From the NCBI GenBank assembly GCA_019637685.1, contig JAHBVF010000010.1:114574-178573 (forward strand): a stretch of DNA of 64,000 bases, in the 5' to 3' direction. Every line of letters begins with the position of its first letter. Positions within the stretch are counted from its first letter, which is position 1. This document shows positions 17,061 through 25,539 of this stretch, piece by piece. The notes under the pieces are model-generated. The model was not told the origin of the DNA and did no database searches. It saw only the letters and a program-made list of their open reading frames with translations. The position numbers were made by a program, and so were the translations under genes. Source of the DNA: Caldilineaceae bacterium. Its GTDB lineage: Bacteria > Chloroflexota > Anaerolineae > Caldilineales > Caldilineaceae.

Positions 17061-19372
17061 CGCACGTCCACCTCGGCCAGCAGCAGCCGACCGCCCAGTT
17101 GCTCGCCGCCGGTGATGGGCAAATTTTCCACAGTTTCCGGGTGGTACATCCCGGTGAGCAGCCGGTAGCGGCCCGGCGGCGCGTCCGCGGGCACTGTCAG
17201 CGTCAGCCAATCCTCCATCACTTCCCCCGGCTGCCAGCGGGTGGTGGGGGTGAAAAAGAGGCCTGGCTCGGTGTCGCCCCCGGCCCATTTGCGCCCGCTC
17301 CATCCTCCAGATGCAGCGATGAGTTTGTAGCGGGCCTGGGGTGGGGAAAGGGTCAGCCAGTCCACGGCCAGCCAGACCCGACCGCCGGGGTGGACGACCG
17401 GCGTTGCCAGCCCGGCCCCGGCAATGGCAACTGTATCGCCCAGATGCACAGGCTCGTCCCAGCGGACTTCCTGGACTGGTCCAGCCAGCCGCGCCGGTGT
17501 GGCGAGGAGAGTCAACAGCAGCAGCCCGGCCAGGGGCGTCAGCACAACCGGCAACAGTCTGCGCCGCCAGCGCCAGGCCAGCCCACACCAGAACAGAAGC
17601 GCGAGCAGAGCCAGCCCTTCGCCCACCTGCTGGCTGGGCGTCGCCGCGTAGTCCACCGCGACGGTGTGCGCCCCCGCGGGGATGGGCGCGGAGAGCAACC
17701 CCAACGGGCCAGCGGGCGCAGTCTCCACCCGTTCGCCGTCCACCCGCACCTGCCAGGCGGGGAAGTAAAACTGGTGCAGGCTGAGTGTCCAGGCGTCGGG
17801 ACTTTTCACCTGAAAACTGCGGGCCAACGGACGCTGCGCACCTGATCGGATCGCCACATCCAGCGGCGCGGCTGCCGGAGGAATTTGTGCGGGGGGCAGG
17901 AAGAATTCGGTGGGTTTGGCTTCCACCCACGCGGGCAGATATTCGTAGAACCAGCCGCCGCCCCAGTCCCGCGCGGCCAGACCGATCTGAAAGTCGAAGG
18001 CCACCACCGCGGCCAGGTCCATCGCCTCTTCGGTCAGGGGATCGGGGCTGCCGGGGAGGGTCATTGCCACGCTGGGCAGACGGGCCGCGCCGCTGATGGC
18101 CAGGGCCAGCGCCACCCCCGCGGCCAGCAGCCAGCCCCCGCGTCCGCGCGCTTCCAGCCAGTGCGCCAGCCCCAAGGCAATGCTCAGGGAACCGCCCAGC
18201 GCGACCACAGCCTGAAAGCGATAGGGCGGCCCCAGATAGGAGACGAAGGGCGCGTGCAGCCAGAGCGGGCGGCTGATGCTTGCCATCATTGCCACGCCGG
18301 CCAGCGCACAGAGGGCAAAAAAGAGGGCAGTCCGGGCGGCAGTCGGTGTTCTGCGCCGGGAGAGCCAGGCCGCGCCCATTCCTCCCAGCCAGAGCAGCGC
18401 GGCCAGGCGGGGGATGGGATCGAAGGTGGCTGTGCCCTGATCGGGCAGATAGCGGTGCAGCCAAAAAGGCGAGAACAGTTCGCCCAGCCGGTAGAGCAGG
18501 CCCGCATTTTCCTGGCGCACGCCTTCGCCCAGGGCCGCGGCCCGCACCCACGCCACATCCGCCAGCGCGGGCAGCCAGAAGAAGGCGCTGAGGCCCAGGC
18601 CCAGAAGCCAGAAGAGGAATAGATTGCGAATTGCGAGTTGCGGGTTGCGAATTGCGCGTCCGGATCGCAACTCGCAACCCGCAACTCGCACACTCTCCCA
18701 AACGCCGTAGGCCAGCACAAACGGTGTGTAGAAGAAGGCCGAGATATTGTGGGTGAGCATCAGCAGCGCGGTGGACAGGGCGACGAGCAGCCCGGCGCGC
18801 ATCCTCGCCCCGCGTGTGGGGGCGTGGGCCAGGCTGTGGACCGCGGCCAGGAGCAGGGGAACCCAGGCCATTGCCCACAGTTCGGCCTGCGCGCCCCGCA
18901 CCAGCCCGTTGGAAAGGTGATAGGGCCAGTAGACGTAGAGGAGCGCGGCCAGCCAGCCCACCCGCTCGCCGTAGCGCCGGGCAAAGTAGTACATCGACCA
19001 GCCCGCGGCCAGCAGGCCGATCCCCAGCGTCCATTCAAAGGCGGCCAGCACACCGCCGCCCAACAAAATGACGATTTCGCCCAGATAGTAGGTGAGGGGC
19101 GCGTAGTAGTGGAGGACGGGAAAGCCGTAGAGAAAGGCCATGTGGGGAAACCAGCGGGGATAGAGCGTGCCGCCGGCGAGGGCTGTGTGCAGTTCGTAGA
19201 AGCGGGCCAGGTGATGCACGCCGTCGTGGGTGGCCTGGAGATGGGGCAGCCAGAGGGGCCAGGTGGCGGGCAGCAGCAGCAGTGTGAGCAGCAGCCAGCG
19301 CGTACCGGCTTTGGGCCGGGTGGCTGTGGACTGGGTTGAACGCTCCGGGGCGGTGGATTTCTGGAAAGTCAT
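17057..19372 (-). CDS. large PTPS-related polytopic membrane protein (copy 2)
   Basis: 771 residues from ATG 19372, where a basic N-terminus leads into the first helix. An earlier in-frame ATG at 19579 would add a low-complexity leader encoded by the intergenic hairpin, so I reject it. The signature GFPVLHYYAPLTYYLGEIVILLGGG...YVYWPYHLSNGLVRGAQAELWAMAWVPLLL matches the neighbouring paralogue. The C-terminal part holds beta-rich modules (DEPVHLGDTVAIAGAGLATP; TRWQPGEVMEDWLTLTVPADAPPGRYRLLTGMYHPET). It overlaps the downstream copy by four bases (ATGA), so the two are co-translated and may work as a pair. A 19-bp perfect inverted repeat is embedded in frame near residue 240. Confidence 0.8.
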   Translation of the reverse strand: MTFQKSTAPERSTQSTATRPKAGTRWLLLTLLLLPATWPLWLPHLQATHDGVHHLARFYELHTALAGGTLYPRWFPHMAFLYGFPVLHYYAPLTYYLGEIVILLGGGVLAAFEWTLGIGLLAAGWSMYYFARRYGERVGWLAALLYVYWPYHLSNGLVRGAQAELWAMAWVPLLLAAVHSLAHAPTRGARMRAGLLVALSTALLMLTHNISAFFYTPFVLAYGVWESVRVAGCELRSGRAIRNPQLAIRNLFLFWLLGLGLSAFFWLPALADVAWVRAAALGEGVRQENAGLLYRLGELFSPFWLHRYLPDQGTATFDPIPRLAALLWLGGMGAAWLSRRRTPTAARTALFFALCALAGVAMMASISRPLWLHAPFVSYLGPPYRFQAVVALGGSLSIALGLAHWLEARGRGGWLLAAGVALALAISGAARLPSVAMTLPGSPDPLTEEAMDLAAVVAFDFQIGLAARDWGGGWFYEYLPAWVEAKPTEFFLPPAQIPPAAAPLDVAIRSGAQRPLARSFQVKSPDAWTLSLHQFYFPAWQVRVDGERVETAPAGPLGLLSAPIPAGAHTVAVDYAATPSQQVGEGLALLALLFWCGLAWRWRRRLLPVVLTPLAGLLLLTLLATPARLAGPVQEVRWDEPVHLGDTVAIAGAGLATPVVHPGGRVWLAVDWLTLSPPQARYKLIAASGGWSGRKWAGGDTEPGLFFTPTTRWQPGEVMEDWLTLTVPADAPPGRYRLLTGMYHPETVENLPITGGEQLGGRLLLAEVDVR
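18632..18690. repeat. 19-bp inverted repeat inside the copy-2 membrane protein gene
   Basis: TGCGAGTTGCGGGTTGCGA (18632-18650) pairs exactly with 18672-18690. The segment is read as VAGCELRSGRAIRNPQLAIRN, a polar stretch inserted between two hydrophobic helices. Confidence 0.65.
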
Positions 19373-19491
19373 AGGGATTGGCTGAAAGGTATCGGGTGAT
19401 TTATAGTTGGGTCTGTCCACAGGTTCAAACCGGTGTCTGTGATGGGAAACCGGATGCTGTGGATTCAGAAAATAATCGGGGAAGGGCAGGT

Positions 19492-19546
19492 GCGGTATTT
19501 TGCCGCACAATCTGGTACGCCCCTCCATTGTGCGGCAAAATGCCGC
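19492..19546. repeat. 20-bp hairpin upstream of the copy-2 gene
   Basis: GCGGTATTTTGCCGCACAAT (19492-19511) pairs with ATTGTGCGGCAAAATGCCGC (19527-19546), 19 of 20. It lies in the 549-bp divergent gap 19373-19921, which otherwise contains the composite element below and no gene. Confidence 0.65.
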
Positions 19547-19571
19547 GCCTACGATGACGGGATTTGTTTGT

Positions 19572-19873
19572 GAGTCCACTGCAAAAAGGACAACTTCTCC
19601 CGCGGAGACGCGGAGTCGCAGAGAATTTCAGGCGAGAATCCTTCTTTTTATCGTGACTATTCAGGCCAGCGCCGGTTGAGTAGGCCACGGCAGTTTGTGG
19701 CCGTATCGAAACCAAAGCGGGTAGACCCGCAAACTGGTTTCGATACGCCTGGAAACAGCCCCAGGCTACTCAACCGACGTTTGCTAACCGGCTGGCTGAT
19801 GGCTGAATAGTCACTTTTTATCAGCGTTTATCAGTGTCTATCAGTGGCTCAAAAGGCTTTTTGCAGTAGAGTC
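19572..19873. repeat. composite palindromic element D2 with element A2 inside
   Basis: Outer ends GAGTCCACTGCAAAAAG (from 19572) and CTTTTTGCAGTAGAGTC (to 19873) are inverted. Relative to D1 (693-983) the two flanks are swapped and inverted while the inner 162-bp element keeps its orientation. It fills most of the gap in front of the 19922 gene. Confidence 0.75.
19653..19814 (+). repeat. 162-bp palindromic element A, copy 2
   Basis: It differs from copy 1 (743-904) at very few positions, for example cagtttgtgg versus cagtatgtgg and ggtttcgat versus ggtttccat. Ends GTGACTATTCAG and CTGAATAGTCAC are intact. Confidence 0.85.
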
Positions 19874-19921
19874 GTCTTTGGATAGCTTATCATCACCGGG
19901 GCGCAAAAGGGAATCTGACAG

Positions 19922-21673
19922 GTGAACCGTCTGAAGACACACAAAGGGATGCTGGCCGGGCTGCTGCTCTGCCATCTGTTCCTGGCCCTGGCCTGGTCCG
20001 CGGCCAACCCTCTGGGCGAAGCACCGGACGAGGCCGATCACTGGGCCTATGTGGTCTATCTGGCCCAGGAACGCGGCCTGCCCGTTGGCCCAGAGATTAC
20101 CCAGAGCAAACACCCGCCGCTCTATCACGCCACGGCCGCGCTGGTGGCCGGTCTCTTCGCTGACCCCTCCTTTGACTTTCTGCGCGCCAACCCGGACTTG
20201 CAGGTTCCCGTGCCTGTGGACGGGCCATTCAATTTTTTCATCCACACCGCGCAGGAGGACTGGCCCTGGCAGGGCGGGCCGCGGGCCTTTCATCTGGCCC
20301 GGCTCTGGTCGATTCTGCTCAGCCTGGGCACAATCGCCGCGGCCTGGGGGCTGATGCGCGGGGCTTTCCCCGCGGACCCGGCGTTGGCCCTGGCTGTGGC
20401 CGGGGTGCTGGCCTTTTTGCCCACTTTTGCTTTCATCGGCAGCGCGGTGAGCAACGACGGGGCCGCGGCTTTTTTCGCCACGGCTGCCCTGTGGGGCGGC
20501 TTTGCTATCTATCGCGGGCAGGGACGGCTGGCCGCGGGCTGGTGGACACCGTTTGCCCTGGGGCTGGGCGTGCTGACAAAAGTGAGTGTGGCGGCGGTCT
20601 GGCTGCCGGTGGCGTTGCTGGTGATGGGGGTGGTAGAGACGCAAAATTTTGCGTCTCTACGCGCGTCTCTACGCAGGCTGCTGGCTATTTTTCTCCCCGC
20701 CGGGCTGATCGCCCTGCCCTGGTTTGTGCGCAATTGGCAGTTGTATGGCGATGCCACCGGGCTGGCCCTGGCCCGGCAAACCATCGACCAGCGCCTGACG
20801 CCGTGGACGTGGGCGGACAGCTGGTGGCTGGTGAAGGGCTGGTTCCTCTCCTTTTGGGGACGCTTCGGGGCCATCGGCCAGATTGCCCAACCGCTGTGGC
20901 TGGATTGGCTGCTGCTGGGGCTGACTGTGCTGGCCGGGCTGGGGCTGGCCCGCCGCTGGCAGGGGATAGGCGAGAATCGGCAGCGCTTTTCTCTGTCGGT
21001 GCTGCTGGTGTCTGTGGCCGCCGTGGCCGGGGTGATGTGGCAATATTCCCAAACCGCGCTGGGCACGGACCAGGGACGGCTGCTCTATCCCGCGCTGGGG
21101 CCGCTGATTGGCCTGTGGGTGCTGGGGCTGACCGCGTGGGTGCGCGGCCGCTGGCTGGTGGCGGCAACCGCCCTGTGGAGTGTGGGCCTGCTGGTGGGTG
21201 TCATTCGCCCGGCCTATGCGCCGACGCCTGTGCTTGTGGCCCAGGTCCCGGCGAGTGCCGCCCGCATAGCCGATGTGGATTTCGGGGAGATTCGGCTCGT
21301 CGGGGCTGCGTTTGATTCCCGGCCTGTGTTCTATTGGACCGCGCCGGAGCCGCCCGGCCAGGACTGGCGCGCGGTGCTGCGGGTGACGGGCGAGGACGGC
21401 ACGCTTGTGTGGGAGTGGCAGCGCTCGCCCGGCCAGGGCCGCTATGCCACAGACCGCTGGCCCGCGGGTGTGGTGGTGGCCGACGACTACGCGCTTGCCT
21501 ATGCCAGCCACTGGCCGGATTGGGCCGGGCCGGGGCGCTATCGGGTGGAGGTGGGGGTGCGGGCCTTTGCCGGGGACTGGGCTGTGCCCACCCAAAACCA
21601 CGCGCCCGCGGCCAGCCAGGAACACCCCTTTGTGGAAGTGGGCTGGATTGAGCGGGGCCGGGAGGCAGATTGA
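19922..21673 (+). CDS. polytopic membrane glycosyltransferase-like protein (GT39/DUF2142-like)
   Basis: 583 residues from GTG 19922, with AAGGGA upstream. After the first helix comes SAANPLGEAPDEADHWAYVVYLAQERGLP, the acidic DE-pair loop expected of dolichyl-phosphate-mannose-type transferases. There follow about ten helices and a C-terminal soluble beta domain (VLRVTGEDGTLVWEWQRSP). The activity would be transfer of a sugar from a lipid carrier outside the membrane. It is divergent from the two PTPS-related genes, so a shared envelope-glycan function is likely. A 28-bp perfect palindrome is embedded in frame (20633-20660), coding VETQNFASLRASLRR on the cytoplasm-like side of a helix. Confidence 0.75.
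   Translation: MNRLKTHKGMLAGLLLCHLFLALAWSAANPLGEAPDEADHWAYVVYLAQERGLPVGPEITQSKHPPLYHATAALVAGLFADPSFDFLRANPDLQVPVPVDGPFNFFIHTAQEDWPWQGGPRAFHLARLWSILLSLGTIAAAWGLMRGAFPADPALALAVAGVLAFLPTFAFIGSAVSNDGAAAFFATAALWGGFAIYRGQGRLAAGWWTPFALGLGVLTKVSVAAVWLPVALLVMGVVETQNFASLRASLRRLLAIFLPAGLIALPWFVRNWQLYGDATGLALARQTIDQRLTPWTWADSWWLVKGWFLSFWGRFGAIGQIAQPLWLDWLLLGLTVLAGLGLARRWQGIGENRQRFSLSVLLVSVAAVAGVMWQYSQTALGTDQGRLLYPALGPLIGLWVLGLTAWVRGRWLVAATALWSVGLLVGVIRPAYAPTPVLVAQVPASAARIADVDFGEIRLVGAAFDSRPVFYWTAPEPPGQDWRAVLRVTGEDGTLVWEWQRSPGQGRYATDRWPAGVVVADDYALAYASHWPDWAGPGRYRVEVGVRAFAGDWAVPTQNHAPAASQEHPFVEVGWIERGREAD
20633..20660. repeat. 28-bp perfect palindrome inside a coding sequence
   Basis: GTAGAGACGCAAAA followed directly by TTTTGCGTCTCTAC, then a further GTCTCTACGC copy. 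It is in frame within the 19922-21673 gene, in a short loop between hydrophobic segments. Confidence 0.75.
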
Positions 21674-21702
21674 CAGCCCTCGGCCCACCCGCTACAATTT
21701 GG

Positions 21703-21783
21703 AGAGACGGCAGACCGCGGACGACCGACCGCACACAGGCGGCGATCCCGGCACTACCCGCGGTCCGCTGTCCGCGGTCTGCC
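21703..21783. repeat. palindromic spacer before the restriction-modification gene
   Basis: AGACGGCAGACCGCGGAC near 21705 pairs with GTCCGCGGTCTGCC near 21766. The same wording is found in frame inside the fucosidase gene (about 7517-7550, complementary strand). Confidence 0.55.
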
Positions 21784-21821
21784 GCCCAAAACCAACCACC
21801 ACCCCCGACGAGCGAAGTTTC

Positions 21822-24620
21822 ATGCCCATCAGCCCCCAACAATTTGTCCACAAATGGCGCGGTGTTTCTCTGAAGGAACGCAGCGCGGCCCAGGAACACT
21901 TTCTCGATATTTGCCATCTGATCGGCCACCCCACCCCCGCTGAGGACGACCCCACGGGCCAGCGCTTCACCTTTGAGGCCGGCGCGGACAAGCAGAGCGG
22001 CGGCAGCGGCTGGGCGGATGTGTGGAAGCGGGGCTTCTTTGCCTGGGAATATAAGGGCAAGCACGCGGATTTGGGCAAAGCCTATCAGCAGCTTCTCCAA
22101 TACCGGGAATCCCTGCTCAACCCGCCCCTGCTGGTGGTGAGCGACATCGAGCGGATTGTCGTCCACACCAATTTTACCAATACGGTCAAGCAGACCGTGG
22201 AGATCGGTCTGGACGATCTGCTCACCCCCGGGGGGATGGCCCAGTTGCGGGCCATTTTCAGCCAGCCGGAGCGCTTTCAATCCAGCCAGACTGTGGAGCA
22301 GGTGACAGAGCAGGCCGCGCGGGAATTTGCCCGCTTGGCCGCGCTCCTGCGGGAGCAGACCGACGACGCCCACGCCATCGCCCACTTCCTCATCCGCCTG
22401 CTCTTTTGCCTCTTTGCCGAGGACATCGACCTGCTGCCCCGCAATCTTTTTGGCAATCTGGTGGACCACACCCGGGGCCGGCCCCACGCCTTCACCGGCC
22501 AATTGGGCCAGCTTTTCCAGGCAATGGCCACCGGCGGCTGGTTTGGCGCGGAGGAGATCAAACATTTCAACGGCGGTCTTTTTGACAGCGCGGCTGTGCT
22601 GCCTCTGGACCGCACGGGGCTGGATGTGCTGGCGGGCATTGCCAGCCTGGACTGGTCGAGCATTGAGCCGTCGATTCTGGGCACGCTTTTCGAGCGCAGT
22701 CTGGACCCGGCCAAACGCGCGCAGCTGGGCGCACACTACACCAGCCGGGAGGACATTCTGCTGATTGTGGAGCCGGTGCTGATGGCCCCCCTGCGCCGCC
22801 GCTGGGCCGAGGTGCAGACCGAAGCCCAGGCCCTGGCCGCGCGGCGGGATGCCACCAGCGACCGGGGCACGGCCACCCGCCACAACAACGCGCTGGCCAA
22901 GCTGCTGCAGGACTTTGCCGCGGATCTGGCCGCCACCCGTGTGCTGGACCCGGCCTGTGGCAGCGGCAATTTTTTGTATGTGGCCCTGCGTCTGCTGCTG
23001 GACCTGTGGAAGGAAGTCTCTGTCTTTGCCGGGGCGCTGCGCCTGCCTCTGCTTTCGCCTGTGCCGGGGTTGTCGCCCTCGCCAGAGCAGCTCTACGGCA
23101 TTGAACTCAACCCCTTTGCCTATGAACTGGCCCAGGCCACGATTTGGATTGGCTATATTCAGTGGCTGCACGAAAATGGCTTTGGCCTGCCCGGCGAGCC
23201 GATTCTGAAACCCCTGGACAACATCGCCAACCGGGACGCGATTCTGGCCTACGACGCCGCGGGCAATCCGGTGGAGCCGGTGTGGCCGGACGCAGAGATT
23301 GTGATAGGGAATCCGCCGTTTTTGGGTGACAAGAAAATGCGGGCTGATTTGGGCGGTGTGTATACCGATACGTTGCGAAAATTGTACGGGGAACGCATTC
23401 CGGGGCAGAGCGATTTGGTCTGCTACTGGTTTGAAAAAGCCAGGCAATTGCTCGCTGATGGGAGCCTGTCGCGAGCCGGGTTGCTTGCCACACAGGGAAT
23501 CCGGGGCGGCGCAAATCGTACGGTTTTGGAACGGATAAAAGAGACAGGCGATATCTTCTGGGCTGAGTCGGACCGGAATTGGATTCTGGATGGTGCAACA
23601 GTTCATGTCTCAATGATTAGTTTTGATGGTGGCTCTGAAAGCAACAAAGTATTGAACGGTGAAAGCGTCGATAGTATAAACGCAGACTTAACGGCATTGG
23701 CAGACGTAACATCGGCGCAGAGGCTTGAGGAAAACTCAGGTATTGCATTTATCGGAACGCAAAAGGGCGGCAAGTTTGATATTTCTCCCGATTTGGCCGA
23801 AGAAATGCTGGCACAGCCTCCTAATCCAAATGGAGCATCAAATTCAGATGTGATCCGCCCTTGGATTAATGGGAGAGATATTGTCCAACGTCCTCGGAGA
23901 ATGTATATCATTGATTTTGGCACTGATACGGATAAGGAAGTTGCTGCGTTATATGAAGCGCCATTTGAGTATTTACGCCAAAACATTAAAACCACTCGTG
24001 AAGAAGTAAATTCTGAAGGGCGTACGGCCACCATTTGGTGGCTACATCAACGCTCGAGGCCGGAAATGCGAACTGCACTCGAAGGATTGCCCAGATTCAT
24101 AGGAACCCCAAGAGTTGCCAAACATCGAATGTTTGTGTGGGTTGAAAGTGCAGTTTTAGCCGATAGCGCAGTTGTGGTATTTGCACGTGCAGATGACTAC
24201 TTTATGGGCGTGCTGCATTCTTCGATTCATGAATTTTGGGCACGGGCAACTGGTACGCAATTGCGAGATGCTGAAAGTGGTTTTCGGTACTCCCAAACAA
24301 TGACCTTCGAGACTTTCCCCTTCCCCTGGCCGCCGGGCGCGGAGCCGGTGGACGATCCCCGGGTGCAGGCCATCGCGGCCGCGGCCGCGGAACTGGTGGC
24401 CAGGCGGGATGCCTGGCTCAACCCGCCCGGTCTCGACGAGGCGCAACTGAAGAAGCGCACCCTCACCAATCTCTACAACCAGCGCCCCACCTGGCTGGAC
24501 CTGCTCCACAAACGGCTGGACGCGGCCGTATCCGCGGCCTACGGCTGGCCCGCGGATACGGCGGACGAAGAAATCCTGGAGCGGCTGCTGGCCCTGAATT
24601 TGGAGCGGGCCGGGGGGTAG
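21822..24620 (+). CDS. single-chain type IIL (MmeI-like) restriction-modification enzyme
   Basis: 932 residues, close to MmeI (919). The N-terminal nuclease has D66, E76 and K78 in WADVWKRGFFAWEYKGK; the D-x9-E-x-K spacing equals the MmeI D70/E80/K82 pattern I recall. A helical linker follows. The gamma-class adenine methyltransferase shows motif I LDPACGSGNF near residue 375 and motif IV NPPF at 497. Residues about 600-840 form the target-recognition region, ending YSQTMTFETFPFPWPPG. It should methylate one strand of its site and cut about 20 bases away, with no separate partner gene. Bases about 23.30-24.32 kb are clearly poorer in GC than both ends, suggesting replacement of the recognition part. 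Confidence 0.88.
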   Translation: MPISPQQFVHKWRGVSLKERSAAQEHFLDICHLIGHPTPAEDDPTGQRFTFEAGADKQSGGSGWADVWKRGFFAWEYKGKHADLGKAYQQLLQYRESLLNPPLLVVSDIERIVVHTNFTNTVKQTVEIGLDDLLTPGGMAQLRAIFSQPERFQSSQTVEQVTEQAAREFARLAALLREQTDDAHAIAHFLIRLLFCLFAEDIDLLPRNLFGNLVDHTRGRPHAFTGQLGQLFQAMATGGWFGAEEIKHFNGGLFDSAAVLPLDRTGLDVLAGIASLDWSSIEPSILGTLFERSLDPAKRAQLGAHYTSREDILLIVEPVLMAPLRRRWAEVQTEAQALAARRDATSDRGTATRHNNALAKLLQDFAADLAATRVLDPACGSGNFLYVALRLLLDLWKEVSVFAGALRLPLLSPVPGLSPSPEQLYGIELNPFAYELAQATIWIGYIQWLHENGFGLPGEPILKPLDNIANRDAILAYDAAGNPVEPVWPDAEIVIGNPPFLGDKKMRADLGGVYTDTLRKLYGERIPGQSDLVCYWFEKARQLLADGSLSRAGLLATQGIRGGANRTVLERIKETGDIFWAESDRNWILDGATVHVSMISFDGGSESNKVLNGESVDSINADLTALADVTSAQRLEENSGIAFIGTQKGGKFDISPDLAEEMLAQPPNPNGASNSDVIRPWINGRDIVQRPRRMYIIDFGTDTDKEVAALYEAPFEYLRQNIKTTREEVNSEGRTATIWWLHQRSRPEMRTALEGLPRFIGTPRVAKHRMFVWVESAVLADSAVVVFARADDYFMGVLHSSIHEFWARATGTQLRDAESGFRYSQTMTFETFPFPWPPGAEPVDDPRVQAIAAAAAELVARRDAWLNPPGLDEAQLKKRTLTNLYNQRPTWLDLLHKRLDAAVSAAYGWPADTADEEILERLLALNLERAGG

Positions 24621-24623
24621 ACC

Positions 24624-24657
24624 AGAGCTGCCAGGTTTCAGAAAACCTGGCAGCTCT
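24624..24657. terminator. hairpin after the MmeI-like gene
   Basis: AGAGCTGCCAGGTTT pairs with AAACCTGGCAGCTCT with a tiny loop, four bases past the stop codon. It is almost the same palindrome as the one inside the fucosidase gene at 7303-7332, so it is a dispersed repeat that may serve as a terminator here. Confidence 0.55.
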
Positions 24658-24698
24658 TTGCGGCAATCCCGACCAGTCAATTTTGTCAGGAGTCAACG

Positions 24699-25520
24699 AT
24701 GAAACTTTCTGAGGAAGAAGCCAGGCACTTTTTCGATCTGATGTTCGGTCTGCAATTCTATGCCAACCAGCAGTTGGGTCTCACTCCATCTGCCAAATCG
24801 CTGAAGGCGTACCGCGCGCTGGGCAGCAAAGAAAAACTGCCCACCCGCAACGCCATCTACGAGCACCCCGAAGTCATCGATGCTTATCTGAAGGCCAATC
24901 CCAATCGGCTCTCCGCTGACGATCGGGCGATTGTGGCGGGCTGGAAGAAGCCGGTGCGGGGAAAATTCTTTATCGAACGGATACTCAAAAAGTATACAGT
25001 TTTAATTAAGGATGACGATGTGTATGGGGTGTTGGGGCTGTTCGATTCTTTTGACGAAATGTTTTATCCCGGCCAATTGCCCGTTTATGTGGAGGCTGTT
25101 CTGCTGGCCTACAAAGGCCAGGTTGTCTACGACGGCCTGTTATTGGGTGGCCCCAATATCTACTTTGGCGGGGGTATCAAAAGCGATCTCAAGGAGATAT
25201 ATCTGGCGGCCAAGCAGAATGGGCGCATCATCACAAGCCTGGAAGCGGGCGTAGAATCCGGAGCGGTAATGGAGGTCGAGGTACGCCCCGACTATTCGTC
25301 CGAACTGGCGGAATTGAATGTTTTGGTTGGCAAACTGCGCGCCCCCCGCAACGGACCGCCGGTTTGGTCGCCTGCCTTTCGTATGCTGCGTGTGGCCCTG
25401 GATTTGGCAGAGCAGGCTGTGACCGAACCTGACGACATCGAAAAATTGCAGTCCAAAACGGAGAAAATTGTTACGGCTCTGAACCGAATGGAGACCGTTC
25501 TCTATCGGTCCGAGCGGTGA
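24699..25520 (+). CDS. conserved hypothetical protein, 273 aa
   Basis: Soluble and mixed alpha/beta, starting MKLSEEEARHFFDLMFGLQFYANQQLG with AGGAGT upstream. A central part reads KKPVRGKFFIERILKKYTVLI then DDDVYGVLGLFDSFDEMF and VYVEAVLLAYKGQVVYDGLLLGGPNIYFGGGIKSDLKEIYLAAK. I recall similar uncharacterised proteins from cyanobacteria, with no known activity. The C-terminal helix is charged (EPDDIEKLQSKTEKIVTALNRMETVL). It is followed 19 bases later by a small gene on the same strand. It starts about 80 bp after the restriction-modification gene, but a functional link to it is unproven. Confidence 0.75.
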   Translation: MKLSEEEARHFFDLMFGLQFYANQQLGLTPSAKSLKAYRALGSKEKLPTRNAIYEHPEVIDAYLKANPNRLSADDRAIVAGWKKPVRGKFFIERILKKYTVLIKDDDVYGVLGLFDSFDEMFYPGQLPVYVEAVLLAYKGQVVYDGLLLGGPNIYFGGGIKSDLKEIYLAAKQNGRIITSLEAGVESGAVMEVEVRPDYSSELAELNVLVGKLRAPRNGPPVWSPAFRMLRVALDLAEQAVTEPDDIEKLQSKTEKIVTALNRMETVLYRSER

Positions 25521-25539
25521 GTATAGAAGGGAGAGACAA

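Noticed and set aside
17061..19034. Extension of the copy-1 membrane protein upstream to 19034
   Set aside because: The extra part overlaps the paralogous gene in another frame and is Gly/Arg-rich; the ATGA start at 17060 begins with a proper helix.
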